Shown here piece after piece: positions 1 through 7,080 of a stretch of DNA of 9,713 nt; the stretch's first letter is position 1; the number at the start of each line of letters is the position of its first letter. Below the pieces are notes generated by a model that saw only the letters and a list, made by a program, of their open reading frames with translations, was not told where the DNA came from and searched no databases. The stretch covers positions 1-9,713 of the forward strand of contig RFJH01000215.1 of assembly GCA_003694975.1 (NCBI GenBank). Direction: 5' to 3'. The position numbers and the translations under genes are program-made. The DNA is from Anaerolineae bacterium (lineage in GTDB: Bacteria > Chloroflexota > Anaerolineae > Anaerolineales > Villigracilaceae).

Positions 1-205
1 CTCGCGCCACTGGGACCGCGACCGCTACTGGACGGACGCCGACGAGGTCGCCGCCTCGCGTGACGCCCTGGCGCGGCTGGTGACGGGGCTCCTGCTGCGT
101 TGCCGCGAACGCCTTTACCTCGGCCTGAGTCCCCTGAGCGCCGGCGGCTTCGAACAGCGCGGCGCCCTGCTGAAAGCGTTCTACCGCGTGGCGCAGGAGA
201 GATAG
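1..205 (+). CDS. C-terminal end of an upstream gene, probably a UvrD/PD-(D/E)XK-type helicase (partial)
   Basis: An open frame runs from base 2 to a TAG stop at 203-205, giving 67 residues; the start lies outside the window. The visible tail contains CRERLYLGLSPLSAGGFEQ, followed by RGALLKAF. This resembles, from memory, the extreme C-terminus of bacterial ATP-dependent helicases carrying a UvrD and/or PD-(D/E)XK nuclease region, where a 'RCRERLYLG' strand-helix segment is followed by 'EQRGPLL'. No helicase motif lies inside the fragment, so the function rests on that tail alone. Codon use (GC-rich third positions) matches a real gene. It is followed by two short hairpins without a T-run and then by the separate promoter of the fatty-acid operon, so it is probably not cotranscribed with the downstream genes. 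Confidence 0.5.
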   Translation, partial: SRHWDRDRYWTDADEVAASRDALARLVTGLLLRCRERLYLGLSPLSAGGFEQRGALLKAFYRVAQER

Positions 206-212
206 CCGCCGG

Positions 213-229
213 GCGTGGCGCAAGTCTCC
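213..229 (+). repeat. 17-base repeat, copy 1 of 2
   Basis: GCGTGGCGCAAGTCTCC occurs here and again, identically and in the same orientation, at 8865-8881, more than 8.6 kb away on the other side of the operon. An exact 17-base match outside genes is unlikely by chance in a window this size. It is probably one end of a dispersed intergenic repeat. At the second site the sequence continues into a hairpin (CAAGTC-TCC-GACTTG); here it does not. Confidence 0.65.
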
Positions 230-235
230 CCTCTC

Positions 236-284
236 GCCGGAGGCTGAAGCCACCGGCTCAGCGCATGAAGCCCCTTGGGGGCTT
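236..284 (+). terminator. Two tandem hairpins after the upstream gene, possible weak terminator
   Basis: The first hairpin pairs GCCGG (236-240) with CCGGC (253-257) and GGC (242-244) with GCC (249-251) around TGAA, with one A-A mismatch. The second pairs AAGCCCC (268-274) with GGGGCTT (278-284) around TTG. Their position 31 bases after the TAG suits termination of the upstream gene, but only GTAAAA follows and there is no T-run. A classical intrinsic terminator is therefore not shown; they may be repeat remnants or RNA-stabilising structures. Confidence 0.35.
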
Positions 285-432
285 GTAAAACTGGAGTTAC
301 CCCGCTTTGGTGGACACCTTGAGGCTTGGGAGAGTGATGGTGAGAGCGTGCGCTCTCTCGAATTGGATCGGCGACAGGTGCTCAAACAATAAATTCGAAC
401 ACGGCTTATTTGGCCCTCCTTTGTCCCAACCC

Positions 433-461
433 TTGACCAGGGCTTCCGTTTCTGGTATCTT
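433..461 (+). promoter_or_regulatory. Promoter of the fatty-acid degradation operon (sigma-70 type, extended -10)
   Basis: TTGACC (433-438) is a good -35 box. After a 17-base spacer comes TATCTT (456-461), a four-of-six match to TATAAT, preceded by TGG (453-455), which forms an extended -10. Transcription should begin near 468, inside the inverted repeat at 466-483, leaving a leader of only about 22 bases before the first gene. This geometry fits repression by a TetR protein bound over the start site. Confidence 0.7.
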
Positions 462-465
462 TAAT

Positions 466-483
466 CTACCGACCGTTCGGTAG
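466..483. promoter_or_regulatory. Operator: perfect 7-bp inverted repeat, probable binding site of the adjacent TetR regulator
   Basis: CTACCGA (466-472) and TCGGTAG (477-483) are perfect reverse complements around CCGT. The 16 bases at 467-482, TACCGACCGTTCGGTA, fit the consensus TACCGACCGNTNGGTN that I recall for PfmR, a TetR-family repressor of fatty-acid and phenylacetate genes in Thermus thermophilus; the recollection should be checked. The site overlaps the predicted transcription start and ends 7 bases before the regulator's own ATG, the classic place for autoregulation that also controls the operon. I saw no second copy in the window. Confidence 0.75.
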
Positions 484-490
484 GTTTGCT

Positions 491-1057
491 ATGATGACCA
501 GAGACCAGATCTTGGATGCCGCCGCGCAGATTTTCCGGCAAAAGGGTTACCACGCCGCCTCGATGCAAGATATTGCCGAGGCGGTGAATCTCCAAAAGGC
601 CAGTTTGTATCATCATGTCTCCAGCAAGCAGGAGATCCTGCTGGCTTTGCTGGATCGGGCGCTGGAATTGCTCACCGAGCGCGTCTCGGCGGCTGCGCAG
701 TCCGGCCTTTCCCCCGACGAGAAACTGCATCGCATGGTCCGAGCTTACCTGGAGGCGATGACCGAGCACATTGACCTGGCCGCGGTCCTGCTCCTGGAGC
801 ATCGCTCCCTGGACCCCGAACTTCACGCCCGCCACATCCCCAACCGGGACCGCTTCGAGGCCCTCTGGCGTGAGACGATTCGCGAGGGCGTACAGCAGGG
901 TGTTTTCGCCAGGACCGATCCGGCTCTGGCCGCTCGCGCTCTGCTCGGCATCATGAACTGGACTATCACCTGGTACCGCCCTGACGGTCCACTTTCCATT
1001 CATGAGATTGCCGATCGCTTCGCCGACCTTTTCCTGAACGGCCTGCGACGAAGATAA
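491..1057 (+). CDS. TetR-family transcriptional regulator, probable repressor of the beta-oxidation operon
   Basis: The 188-residue protein has the usual TetR size and plan. An N-terminal three-helix DNA-binding domain covers roughly residues 3-50, with the helix-turn-helix around MQDIAEAVNLQKASLYHHV (25-43) and the family's typical 'SKQEIL' just after it. An all-helical ligand domain covers about 55-185, ending IHEIADRFADLFLNGL, a tail common in the lipid-responsive branch (FadR, KstR2 and similar). The ligand is inferred to be an acyl-CoA from the neighbouring genes. ATG codons at 491 and 494 are both possible; only a weak TAGG precedes them. It is the first gene of the operon, ends one base before the hydrolase start, and probably represses itself and all downstream genes through the inverted repeat at 466-483. 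Confidence 0.88.
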   Translation: MMTRDQILDAAAQIFRQKGYHAASMQDIAEAVNLQKASLYHHVSSKQEILLALLDRALELLTERVSAAAQSGLSPDEKLHRMVRAYLEAMTEHIDLAAVLLLEHRSLDPELHARHIPNRDRFEALWRETIREGVQQGVFARTDPALAARALLGIMNWTITWYRPDGPLSIHEIADRFADLFLNGLRRR

Positions 1058-1058
1058 G

Positions 1059-2156
1059 ATGAGCGCCATTCCTTCCACACGCGTCCCTCATACCTTCGCT
1101 GTCTTCACAACCGAAGGTGGGGCGCGCGTTTTTCGCCTTCCCCTGAACGTCTTCCCGGATTTTTGGGCTTACGCCTACCTCGTGTTGGTGGGGGACTACC
1201 GCGTCCTGATCGATACCGGCTCCGGTTTTGGTGATTCCAATGCTCATTTGGAAGAAGGCCTCCGCCGCGTTGGGCAGGAGATTGGGGAGACAATCCGACT
1301 CAAAGACCTGACCCATATCCTGATCACGCACGGCCACATTGACCACTTCGGCGGCCTGACCTTTCTCCGTTCTCGGACGCGGGCGCGCGTCGGCGTCCAC
1401 GAACTTGACCTGCGCAATTTGACGAACTACGAAGAGCGCCTCACGGTCATTGAGCGCCGCCTGCGCACTTTCTTGCAAGAAGCGGGCCTCTCGGCGGGAA
1501 GTGTGGAACGGGTGATGGCGATGTATAAAATCAACAAATCCCTTTTCCGCTCCGTGGACGTGGACTTCACCTACGAGGCGGAGGGCATGCACCTGGGGCC
1601 GTTCGAGTTCCTGCACGTGCCCGGTCATTGCGCAGGACACGTCGTCATCCGCCTGCATGACGTGCTCTTCACCGGCGACCATGTCCTGGATGGTATCTCT
1701 CCTCACCAATCCCCGGAGCGACTCACCTTAGGCACCGGCCTGGGACATTACCTCGAGTCCCTGTCTTTGCTCGAGGCGTGGGGTGGTGATGCGCGCCTGA
1801 CACTCTGCGGACACAACGACCCGATCCGCGATCTCCCCGCCCGCTTGCGCGCCATTCGCCAGGTGCACGCCGAGCGTTTGCAACGCACTCTCGAATTGCT
1901 CGCTGAGCCGCACACGATAACCGAACTCTCGAAAGCGCTTTTTGGCAAAGTGGAGGGCTATCACATCCTGCTGGCTCTGGAGGAGGCCGGCGCGCATGTG
2001 GAATATCTTTATCAACGTGGCCTGATCGGGATCGCGAATCTGGATGAAGTGGCCGCCGAATCCGGCTCGACGGCCATTCGCTACCGACGCCTGGACGATT
2101 CGGTTGCCAGGCGAGTTCATCTGTTGGAACAACCGGCCTGGACGTTTGTACACTAA
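1059..2156 (+). CDS. Metallo-beta-lactamase-fold hydrolase with C-terminal winged-helix-like domain
   Basis: This 365-residue protein carries the metal-binding set of the fold: THGHIDH (90-96; H91, H93, D95, H96), H190 in PGHCAGH, D207 in FTGDH and H252 in CGHND. It should bind two metal ions, probably zinc, and hydrolyse an ester, thioester or lactone-like bond. Residues after about 270 (ITELSKALFG through YLYQRGLI) look like the small winged-helix tail of LACTB2/glyoxalase-II-like members. There is no signal peptide, so it is cytoplasmic. It starts one base after the TetR stop, with no strong ribosome site, which suggests translational coupling. Its place in the operon suggests an acyl-CoA or acyl-ester substrate, for example a thioesterase role that frees stalled CoA, but nothing in the sequence fixes this. 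Fold assignment is firm; substrate is unknown. Confidence 0.85.
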   Translation: MSAIPSTRVPHTFAVFTTEGGARVFRLPLNVFPDFWAYAYLVLVGDYRVLIDTGSGFGDSNAHLEEGLRRVGQEIGETIRLKDLTHILITHGHIDHFGGLTFLRSRTRARVGVHELDLRNLTNYEERLTVIERRLRTFLQEAGLSAGSVERVMAMYKINKSLFRSVDVDFTYEAEGMHLGPFEFLHVPGHCAGHVVIRLHDVLFTGDHVLDGISPHQSPERLTLGTGLGHYLESLSLLEAWGGDARLTLCGHNDPIRDLPARLRAIRQVHAERLQRTLELLAEPHTITELSKALFGKVEGYHILLALEEAGAHVEYLYQRGLIGIANLDEVAAESGSTAIRYRRLDDSVARRVHLLEQPAWTFVH

Positions 2157-2170
2157 ATCAAGGAGGAGCC

Positions 2171-3268
2171 ATGTATTCTTTCGAACCTTCTGAAGAACAA
2201 AAAATGCTGATCGATGCCGTGCGGCGTTATGCTGAAAACGACGTACGCCCGGCGGCTCGAGAGGCGGAGGAGACAGGCGAACTCCCCATGTCTCTGGTCA
2301 ACAAGGGGTGGGAACTGGGGCTCTTGCAGGCCTCCATTCCCGAGGAGTACGGCGGATTTGGTGAACGCTCTGCCGTGACCGGGGTCCTCGCTGCCGAGGA
2401 GATGGCCTGGGGAGACCTTGCCATTACGCTGGCCGTGATGACTCCGGGTCTCTTCGCCGTGCCCATCCTGCTCGCGGGTACCGAGGAGCAGAAAAAGGAG
2501 TACCTCCCGCCGGTCATCGAAGCCGAATGGCGACCGTACACCGCCGCTCTGATCGAATACGCTTTTGACTTCGACCCCTTCGAGTTGAAGACCACTGCCA
2601 CGGCGCAGGGCGATTCCTACGTCTTGAACGGCGAGAAAGCCTACGTTCCCTTTGCGAAGGACGCGGAGGCGATGCTGGTCTACGCCAACCTGGAGGGGAA
2701 GACGCAGGGGTTCATCGTCCCGAAAGGGACAAAGGGAGTGCAGGTCGCTGAGGAACGCGAAAAACTGATGAGCCTGAATGCGCTTCCGCTTTACCGCGTC
2801 ACGCTGGAGAACGTACGTGTGCCGAAGGCGAATCGCCTTGGCGGGGAAGCGGGCCATGCCTTTGAACCGATTCTGGCCGCCCAATATGTTGCCCTCTCTT
2901 CGATGGCGGTGGGCGTCTCCAAAGCGGCCTTTGAATACTCGCGCGACTATGCCAAAGAGCGTGAGGTTTTCGGAGTGAAAGTGGCTCAGAAGCAGGCCAT
3001 CGCCTTCATGTTGGCCGAGATGGCGACCGATATCGAGGCCATCCGTTTGTTGACCTGGGAGGCCGCGTGGAAGATTGATACCGGCAAAGAAGACGCCTTC
3101 AAGGAAGCCTACCTGGCGATGACCGGAGCGATGGATATGGCGATGATGGTCACCGACCGGGCAGTGCAGATTCTGGGCGGTCATGGCTACATCCGCGAGC
3201 ACCCGGTGGAGATGTGGATGCGCAACGGACGCGGCTTTGCCACCTTCACCGGTCTGGCGATTGTGTGA
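2171..3268 (+). CDS. Acyl-CoA dehydrogenase paralogue lacking the catalytic glutamate (probable partner subunit)
   Basis: This 365-residue protein aligns along the whole acyl-CoA dehydrogenase fold: an N-terminal helical part (EEYGGFG at 58-64), a middle beta part and a C-terminal helical part. It keeps the two elements that contact the adenine half of FAD bound in the neighbouring subunit: R264-x-x-FG (267-268) with Q275, and QILGGHG (333-339). It lacks the usual flavin and substrate motif TEPxAGSD, having IEYAFDFDPFE from about 128. The tail reads FATFTGLAIV and stops, so Thr360 stands where the catalytic Glu of YEGT normally lies and the final helix is missing. The ribosome site AAGGAGGAG (about 2160-2168) supports the ATG at 2171, 14 bases after the hydrolase gene. 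The next gene is its complement in every one of these motifs, so I infer a non-catalytic subunit of a mixed enzyme. A divergent stand-alone enzyme is the alternative. Confidence 0.85.
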   Translation: MYSFEPSEEQKMLIDAVRRYAENDVRPAAREAEETGELPMSLVNKGWELGLLQASIPEEYGGFGERSAVTGVLAAEEMAWGDLAITLAVMTPGLFAVPILLAGTEEQKKEYLPPVIEAEWRPYTAALIEYAFDFDPFELKTTATAQGDSYVLNGEKAYVPFAKDAEAMLVYANLEGKTQGFIVPKGTKGVQVAEEREKLMSLNALPLYRVTLENVRVPKANRLGGEAGHAFEPILAAQYVALSSMAVGVSKAAFEYSRDYAKEREVFGVKVAQKQAIAFMLAEMATDIEAIRLLTWEAAWKIDTGKEDAFKEAYLAMTGAMDMAMMVTDRAVQILGGHGYIREHPVEMWMRNGRGFATFTGLAIV

Positions 3269-3275
3269 GTAACGC

Positions 3276-3304
3276 GTAGGGCGAGATTCATCTCGTCCTG
3301 CTAC
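3276..3304 (+). repeat. Imperfect palindrome between the two dehydrogenase genes (repeat family P, copy 1)
   Basis: The arms AGGGCGAGA (3278-3286) and TCTCGTCCT (3291-3299) pair around TTCA with one G-T wobble, and flanking GTAG/CTAC extends the symmetry. A second copy starts at 8715. Over their first 22 bases the copies differ at four places. One pair of differences turns a G-C pair into A-T, and another turns the G-T wobble into A-T, so the hairpin is kept. No T-run follows, so it is not a terminator. It fills almost all of the 55-base gap and could affect mRNA stability or the ratio of the two subunits. Confidence 0.65.
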
Positions 3305-3323
3305 CTGATGTGGAGGAGCACCT

Positions 3324-4586
3324 ATGACTATTGAATTTGAAGCCCCCAAGCCGATTCAGAAGCAGCAATTCGTCCTGGAGACGGTTGCTACGGAGATGAT
3401 GCGCTCAAAATCGCGCTACTTTGACGAGCACGAGCACGAGATTCCCTACGATTACATCGAGTTCATGCATACCGCGATGCGAGCGACGGGTGCAGGCGCC
3501 CTGGCGCCGCGTAAGGAGAAAAAGAAGGAAGGCGAGGACAAGCCCAAGCACCCACCGATTGGTTACCAGATGCTGGCACACATGTTGGAGGTGCTCTCCT
3601 GGGGTGATGTGGGCATGTACCTCTGCACACCGGGTGGAGGACTGGGGGCCGCTGCGGTGGAAGCCGCCGGAACCCCGGAACAAAAAGAGAAGTTCCTCTC
3701 CCGCTTCATGGGCGAGAAACCCACCTTTGCCGCCATGTGCATGACCGAACCCCAGGCCGGTTCGGACACCTCGGCCATCCGCACCACTGCCGTCCTGGAC
3801 AAAGAGACCAACGAATGGGTCATCAACGGTGAGAAGATTTTCGTCACCGCAGGCGATAAGGCCATGACCTTGCGCGAACAGTTTGGCAAAGGGTTCATTG
3901 TCGTCTGGGCGACGATTGACCCCTCCGCCGGACGTGCCGGCATGCGCGCCTTCGTTGTGGAAGCCGGGACGCCGGGTGTGCGCGTCGAAAAACTCGAGCA
4001 CAAGATGGGCATCCGTTGTTCCGATACGGCGACCATCGTCCTGCAGGATGTGCGCGTCCCCTTCGATCACATCCTGGGCAGTCCAACTGTGGAAAAAACC
4101 ACGAAGGGCTTCAAAGGCGCCATGGCAACCTTTGATGCGACGCGCCCCCTCGTCGCCGCGACCGGTATCGGTGTCGCGCGTGCCGCGCTGGAGTTCGTGA
4201 AGGAGAAACTCGCCGAGGCGGGGATCGAGATTCGCTATGGCCTGCCGCGCAACAAGTTGACCAGCATCGAGCGCGATGTGATTGACATGGAGGTCATGCT
4301 GCGCTCGGCGTGGCTGATGACGATCAAGGCTGTCTGGATGGCGGATAACAAGATGCCCAACGCCCTCTCGGCGTCCATGAGCAAGTTGAAGGCGGGCGAT
4401 GTCGTCACCAAGATCACCCAGAAGGCCGTTGAGATGATGGGGCCGTTGGGTTACAGCCGCGAGTTCTTGCTGGAGAAGTGGTTCCGCGATGCCAAGATCA
4501 CCGATATCTACGAAGGCACCGGCCAGATCAATCGCCTGGTGGTGGCGCGCAACATCCTGGGCTATCGCGGCAGCCAGTTGCGGTAA
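3324..4586 (+). CDS. Acyl-CoA dehydrogenase, catalytic-type subunit
   Basis: This 420-residue protein oxidises acyl-CoA to trans-2-enoyl-CoA, passing electrons from FAD to an electron carrier. It has the flavin and substrate motif MTEPQAGSD (140-148) and, near the end, the catalytic motif IYEGTGQINR (395-404) with E397 as the expected base. It lacks what its upstream neighbour has. The R-x-x-FG...Q element is replaced by IRYGLPRNKLTS (303-314), and QxxGGxG has become EMMGPLG (370-376); both normally hold the adenine half of a neighbouring subunit's FAD. A lysine-rich insertion, APRKEKKKEGEDKPKHPP (61-78), is also unusual. The ribosome site GGAGGAG (3312-3318) supports the ATG at 3324. The complementary motif losses suggest a mixed assembly with the upstream paralogue, like the alpha2-beta2 acyl-CoA dehydrogenases of mycobacterial sterol breakdown. 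Confidence 0.92.
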   Translation: MTIEFEAPKPIQKQQFVLETVATEMMRSKSRYFDEHEHEIPYDYIEFMHTAMRATGAGALAPRKEKKKEGEDKPKHPPIGYQMLAHMLEVLSWGDVGMYLCTPGGGLGAAAVEAAGTPEQKEKFLSRFMGEKPTFAAMCMTEPQAGSDTSAIRTTAVLDKETNEWVINGEKIFVTAGDKAMTLREQFGKGFIVVWATIDPSAGRAGMRAFVVEAGTPGVRVEKLEHKMGIRCSDTATIVLQDVRVPFDHILGSPTVEKTTKGFKGAMATFDATRPLVAATGIGVARAALEFVKEKLAEAGIEIRYGLPRNKLTSIERDVIDMEVMLRSAWLMTIKAVWMADNKMPNALSASMSKLKAGDVVTKITQKAVEMMGPLGYSREFLLEKWFRDAKITDIYEGTGQINRLVVARNILGYRGSQLR

Positions 4587-4640
4587 TGTATCAGTGACCG
4601 CCTGTTCCCCTGTGCGATGCATGGGTGGGACTGGGCGATA

Positions 4641-4645
4641 GGAGG
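4641..4645 (+). promoter_or_regulatory. Ribosome binding site that fixes the start of the fusion gene
   Basis: GGAGG lies 4 bases before the ATG at 4650, within ATAGGAGGTAAC. An in-frame ATG at 4617 has no such site and would add 11 residues unlike any Rossmann-fold N-terminus, whereas the 4650 start gives MTYHIYKATVIGAGTMG, a normal beginning for this family. Confidence 0.85.
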
Positions 4646-4649
4646 TAAC

Positions 4650-7064
4650 ATGACGTATCATATCTATAAAGCAACCGTGATCGGCGCAGGGACGATGGGC
4701 GCCGCGCTGGCTGCTCATCTCGCCAACGCCGGCGTGGAAGTGACCCTGCTCGATATTGTTCCTCGTGAACTGTTGCCCGAAGAGGAGAAGGCCGGCCTCA
4801 CCCTGAACGACCCCCAGGTCCGCAACCGCATCGTGCGTCAGGGGTGGGAGCGTTGCCTGAAAGCGCGCCCGGCCAATCTGATGTCTTCCGACCTGGAGGC
4901 CCGCGTCCGCCTGGGCAATCTGGAGGACGATTTCGAAGAGGCCGCCTCCGAGGCGGATTGGATCCTCGAAGCGGTGGTCGAGAACTTGAAGATCAAACGC
5001 AGCCTGATGGAGCGTATTGACGGCGTCCGCAAACCAACGGCCATCGTCAGCACGAACACATCTGGTATTCCAATTCGCGAGATTGCCGCGGGTCGCTCGG
5101 AGGGCTTCCGCCAGCACTTCCTGGGCACGCACTTCTTCAACCCGCCACGTTACCTGAAACTCCTCGAGGTCATCCCGGGTGAAGAGACCTTACCCGAGGT
5201 GGTGGAGTTCATCTCCTGGTTCGGCGAGTATCGCCTGGGCAAAGGCATCGTCATCTGCAAGGATACGCCCAACTTCATCGGCAACCGCCTTGCCTTCGGG
5301 ACGGGCGCCTTCGCCTTGAATTACATCCTGGAAAACGGCTATACGGTCGAGGAAGTGGATGCCATCACCGGCCCCCTCATCGGGCGCCCCAAAACGGCCA
5401 CCTTCCGCCTGATTGACCTGGTGGGCATTGACGTGTGGGACCACGTGGGCAAGAACCTCGCCCCGGCCATCCCGCACGATGAGCACGCTCTGAAATATTT
5501 GCAGGCCGAGAAGCCGAATCAACTCATCGCCGCCATGATCGAGCGTGGCTGGCTGGGCAACAAGACGAAAGTCGGCTTCTATAAGCCGGTGCGCAAGGAC
5601 GGCAAGAAGGAATACTGGCCTCTCGACCTGGAAAAACTGGAGCACGTCCCGCCGAGCAAGCCGCGCTTCGAATCCGTCGGCAAAGCGAAAGACATCGAAG
5701 ACCTCGGCGAACGCCTGAAATTCCTCCTCGCTCAAGACGACAAAGCGGCGAAACTCGTCCAGGCACTCACCTACCAGGGCTTTCAGTACGCTTCCGTCCT
5801 CATCCCTGAAATCGCCGATTCGCCAAAGCCGATTGACGACGCCATGCGCTGGGGCTTCATGCACCAGGCCGGTCCCTTCGAGACGTGGGATATGCTCGGC
5901 GTGGCCGAGACGGTCGAAGCGATGAAGGCCGCGGGCTTCGCGCCTGCCGAATGGGTGGAGGACATGCTGAAGTCCGGCAAAGAGACGTTCTATCAGTATG
6001 AGAACGGCTCAAAGGTGGGCGTGTACGATGTCTCGAAGAAGGACTACGTCCGTATCGCCCGGACCCCGGGCCTGATCCTGCTCAAAGAGCAGAAAGTCAT
6101 CAGCCGGAACGCGGGCGCGACGCTCTACGACCTGGGCGATGGTGTGGGCTGTGTGGAGTTCCATACGAAAATGAATGCCCTCGATGACGACATCATGAAC
6201 ATGATGAACGAGGCGCTGGATCGCGCTGAGAAGGATGAATTCGTTGGGCTGGTCATCGGCAACGAGGCAGAGAACTTCAGCGCCGGCGCCAACCTGTTCA
6301 TGGTCGTCATGGCTGCCCAGCAGGGGATGTGGGATACGCTCGAAGAAGCCGTGCGCAAGTTGCAAAACTTGAACATGCGCATGCGTTATTTCCCGAAGCC
6401 GGTGGTCATCGCCACGGCGGGGCTGGCGCTGGGCGGCGGCTGCGAAGTGACCATGCACGCCTCGCGGGTCGTCGCCGCGGCGGAAACCTACATCGGCCTG
6501 GTGGAATTGGGCGCGGGCGTCATCCCCGCAGGCGGTGGCACGAAGGAGATGGTGCGTCGCATCGTCAATCCGGCCATGCGCACCGAGAATGCCAACGTCC
6601 TGCCTTTCCTGCAACGGGCGTTCCTGCAAATCGGTCAGGCGAAGGTCGCCACCAGTGCCGAGGAAGCGCGCCAGATGGCCATCCTTGGCCCGGCGGATCG
6701 CATCGTGATGAACCGCGACCACCTGCTCACCGAGGCCAAGCGCGAGGTGCTCCACATGGTCGCCACCGGCTATGCCCCTCCGCCGCCGGAGAAAATCTAC
6801 GCTGCCGGGCGCGACATGCTTGGCGCGCTCAAAGTAGGTGCCTGGATGTTCCAGAAAGGCAATTACATCACGGAATACGACCTGCACATTGCCAAAAAAC
6901 TGGCCTATGTGATGACCGGCGGCGACCTGAGCAAGCCGCAATGGGTGGATGAGCAATACATCCTTGACCTGGAGCGTGAAGCCTTCCTCTCCCTGTGTGG
7001 CGAGGAGAAGACTCAGGAACGCATGTGGGCGCTCTTGCGCACCGGAAAGCCGTTGAGGAACTAG
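4650..7064 (+). CDS. fadN: FadN-like fusion: 3-hydroxyacyl-CoA dehydrogenase / enoyl-CoA hydratase
   Basis: The 804-residue protein carries out the two middle steps of beta-oxidation. The N-terminal NAD-binding domain (about 5-200) opens with VIGAGTMGAALAAHLANAG (10-28) and has STNTS (134-138). The dehydrogenase dyad is H161 in GTHFFNPP and E173 in LEVIP; N208 lies in DTPNFIGNR. Two C-terminal dehydrogenase-type domains follow to about 450. The last part (about 485-690) is a crotonase-fold hydratase with the oxyanion-hole segment FSAGANL (543-549) and GGGCE (595-599), and the two expected glutamates, E599 and E619 (YIGLVELGAG). This order, dehydrogenase first and hydratase last, is that of Bacillus FadN and the reverse of E. 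coli FadB. The length fits FadN, about 790 residues. The protein should be cytoplasmic and work with the thiolase next door. No disabling change is seen. Confidence 0.93.
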   Translation: MTYHIYKATVIGAGTMGAALAAHLANAGVEVTLLDIVPRELLPEEEKAGLTLNDPQVRNRIVRQGWERCLKARPANLMSSDLEARVRLGNLEDDFEEAASEADWILEAVVENLKIKRSLMERIDGVRKPTAIVSTNTSGIPIREIAAGRSEGFRQHFLGTHFFNPPRYLKLLEVIPGEETLPEVVEFISWFGEYRLGKGIVICKDTPNFIGNRLAFGTGAFALNYILENGYTVEEVDAITGPLIGRPKTATFRLIDLVGIDVWDHVGKNLAPAIPHDEHALKYLQAEKPNQLIAAMIERGWLGNKTKVGFYKPVRKDGKKEYWPLDLEKLEHVPPSKPRFESVGKAKDIEDLGERLKFLLAQDDKAAKLVQALTYQGFQYASVLIPEIADSPKPIDDAMRWGFMHQAGPFETWDMLGVAETVEAMKAAGFAPAEWVEDMLKSGKETFYQYENGSKVGVYDVSKKDYVRIARTPGLILLKEQKVISRNAGATLYDLGDGVGCVEFHTKMNALDDDIMNMMNEALDRAEKDEFVGLVIGNEAENFSAGANLFMVVMAAQQGMWDTLEEAVRKLQNLNMRMRYFPKPVVIATAGLALGGGCEVTMHASRVVAAAETYIGLVELGAGVIPAGGGTKEMVRRIVNPAMRTENANVLPFLQRAFLQIGQAKVATSAEEARQMAILGPADRIVMNRDHLLTEAKREVLHMVATGYAPPPPEKIYAAGRDMLGALKVGAWMFQKGNYITEYDLHIAKKLAYVMTGGDLSKPQWVDEQYILDLEREAFLSLCGEEKTQERMWALLRTGKPLRN

Positions 7065-7080
7065 GAGTTTATTCGGCTGG

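Larger units (their letters stand above)
206..432. other. Intergenic region with small hairpins, no gene seen
   Basis: No convincing coding frame is seen here. It contains a 17-base repeat (213-229), two hairpins just after the upstream gene (236-257 and 268-284), an inverted repeat GAGAGC/GCTCTC at 342-347 and 352-357 around the loop GTGC, and a wider pair TCGAATT (358-364) / AATTCGA (392-398). The last two lie upstream of the operon promoter. They could be further regulator sites or chance; neither resembles the operator at 466-483. Confidence 0.6.

Noticed and set aside
100..288. Short Arg/Pro-rich + strand frame overlapping the upstream gene end
   Set aside because: It is out of frame with the better supported helicase-like tail and runs into hairpins.
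461..1709. Two overlapping - strand frames opposite the regulator and hydrolase genes
   Set aside because: They overlap each other and real genes, and the first would begin or end in the operator region. No domain was recognised.
3276..3304. Terminator between the two dehydrogenase genes
   Set aside because: The hairpin has no T-run and the next gene follows closely with a strong ribosome site; it is better explained as a repeat.
2153..3349. Open frame on the - strand (398 codons) opposite the first dehydrogenase
   Set aside because: Composition artefact opposite a conserved gene; no recognisable domain or translation signal.
4617..4649. Upstream ATG as start of the fusion gene
   Set aside because: No ribosome site there; GGAGG before 4650 and the family's usual N-terminus favour the later start.
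3405..5132. Long open frame on the - strand (575 codons) across the second dehydrogenase and the start of the fusion gene
   Set aside because: It lies opposite two clearly real genes, has no ribosome site or family motif, and is rich in His, Arg and Gly as expected for the complement of GC-rich coding DNA.
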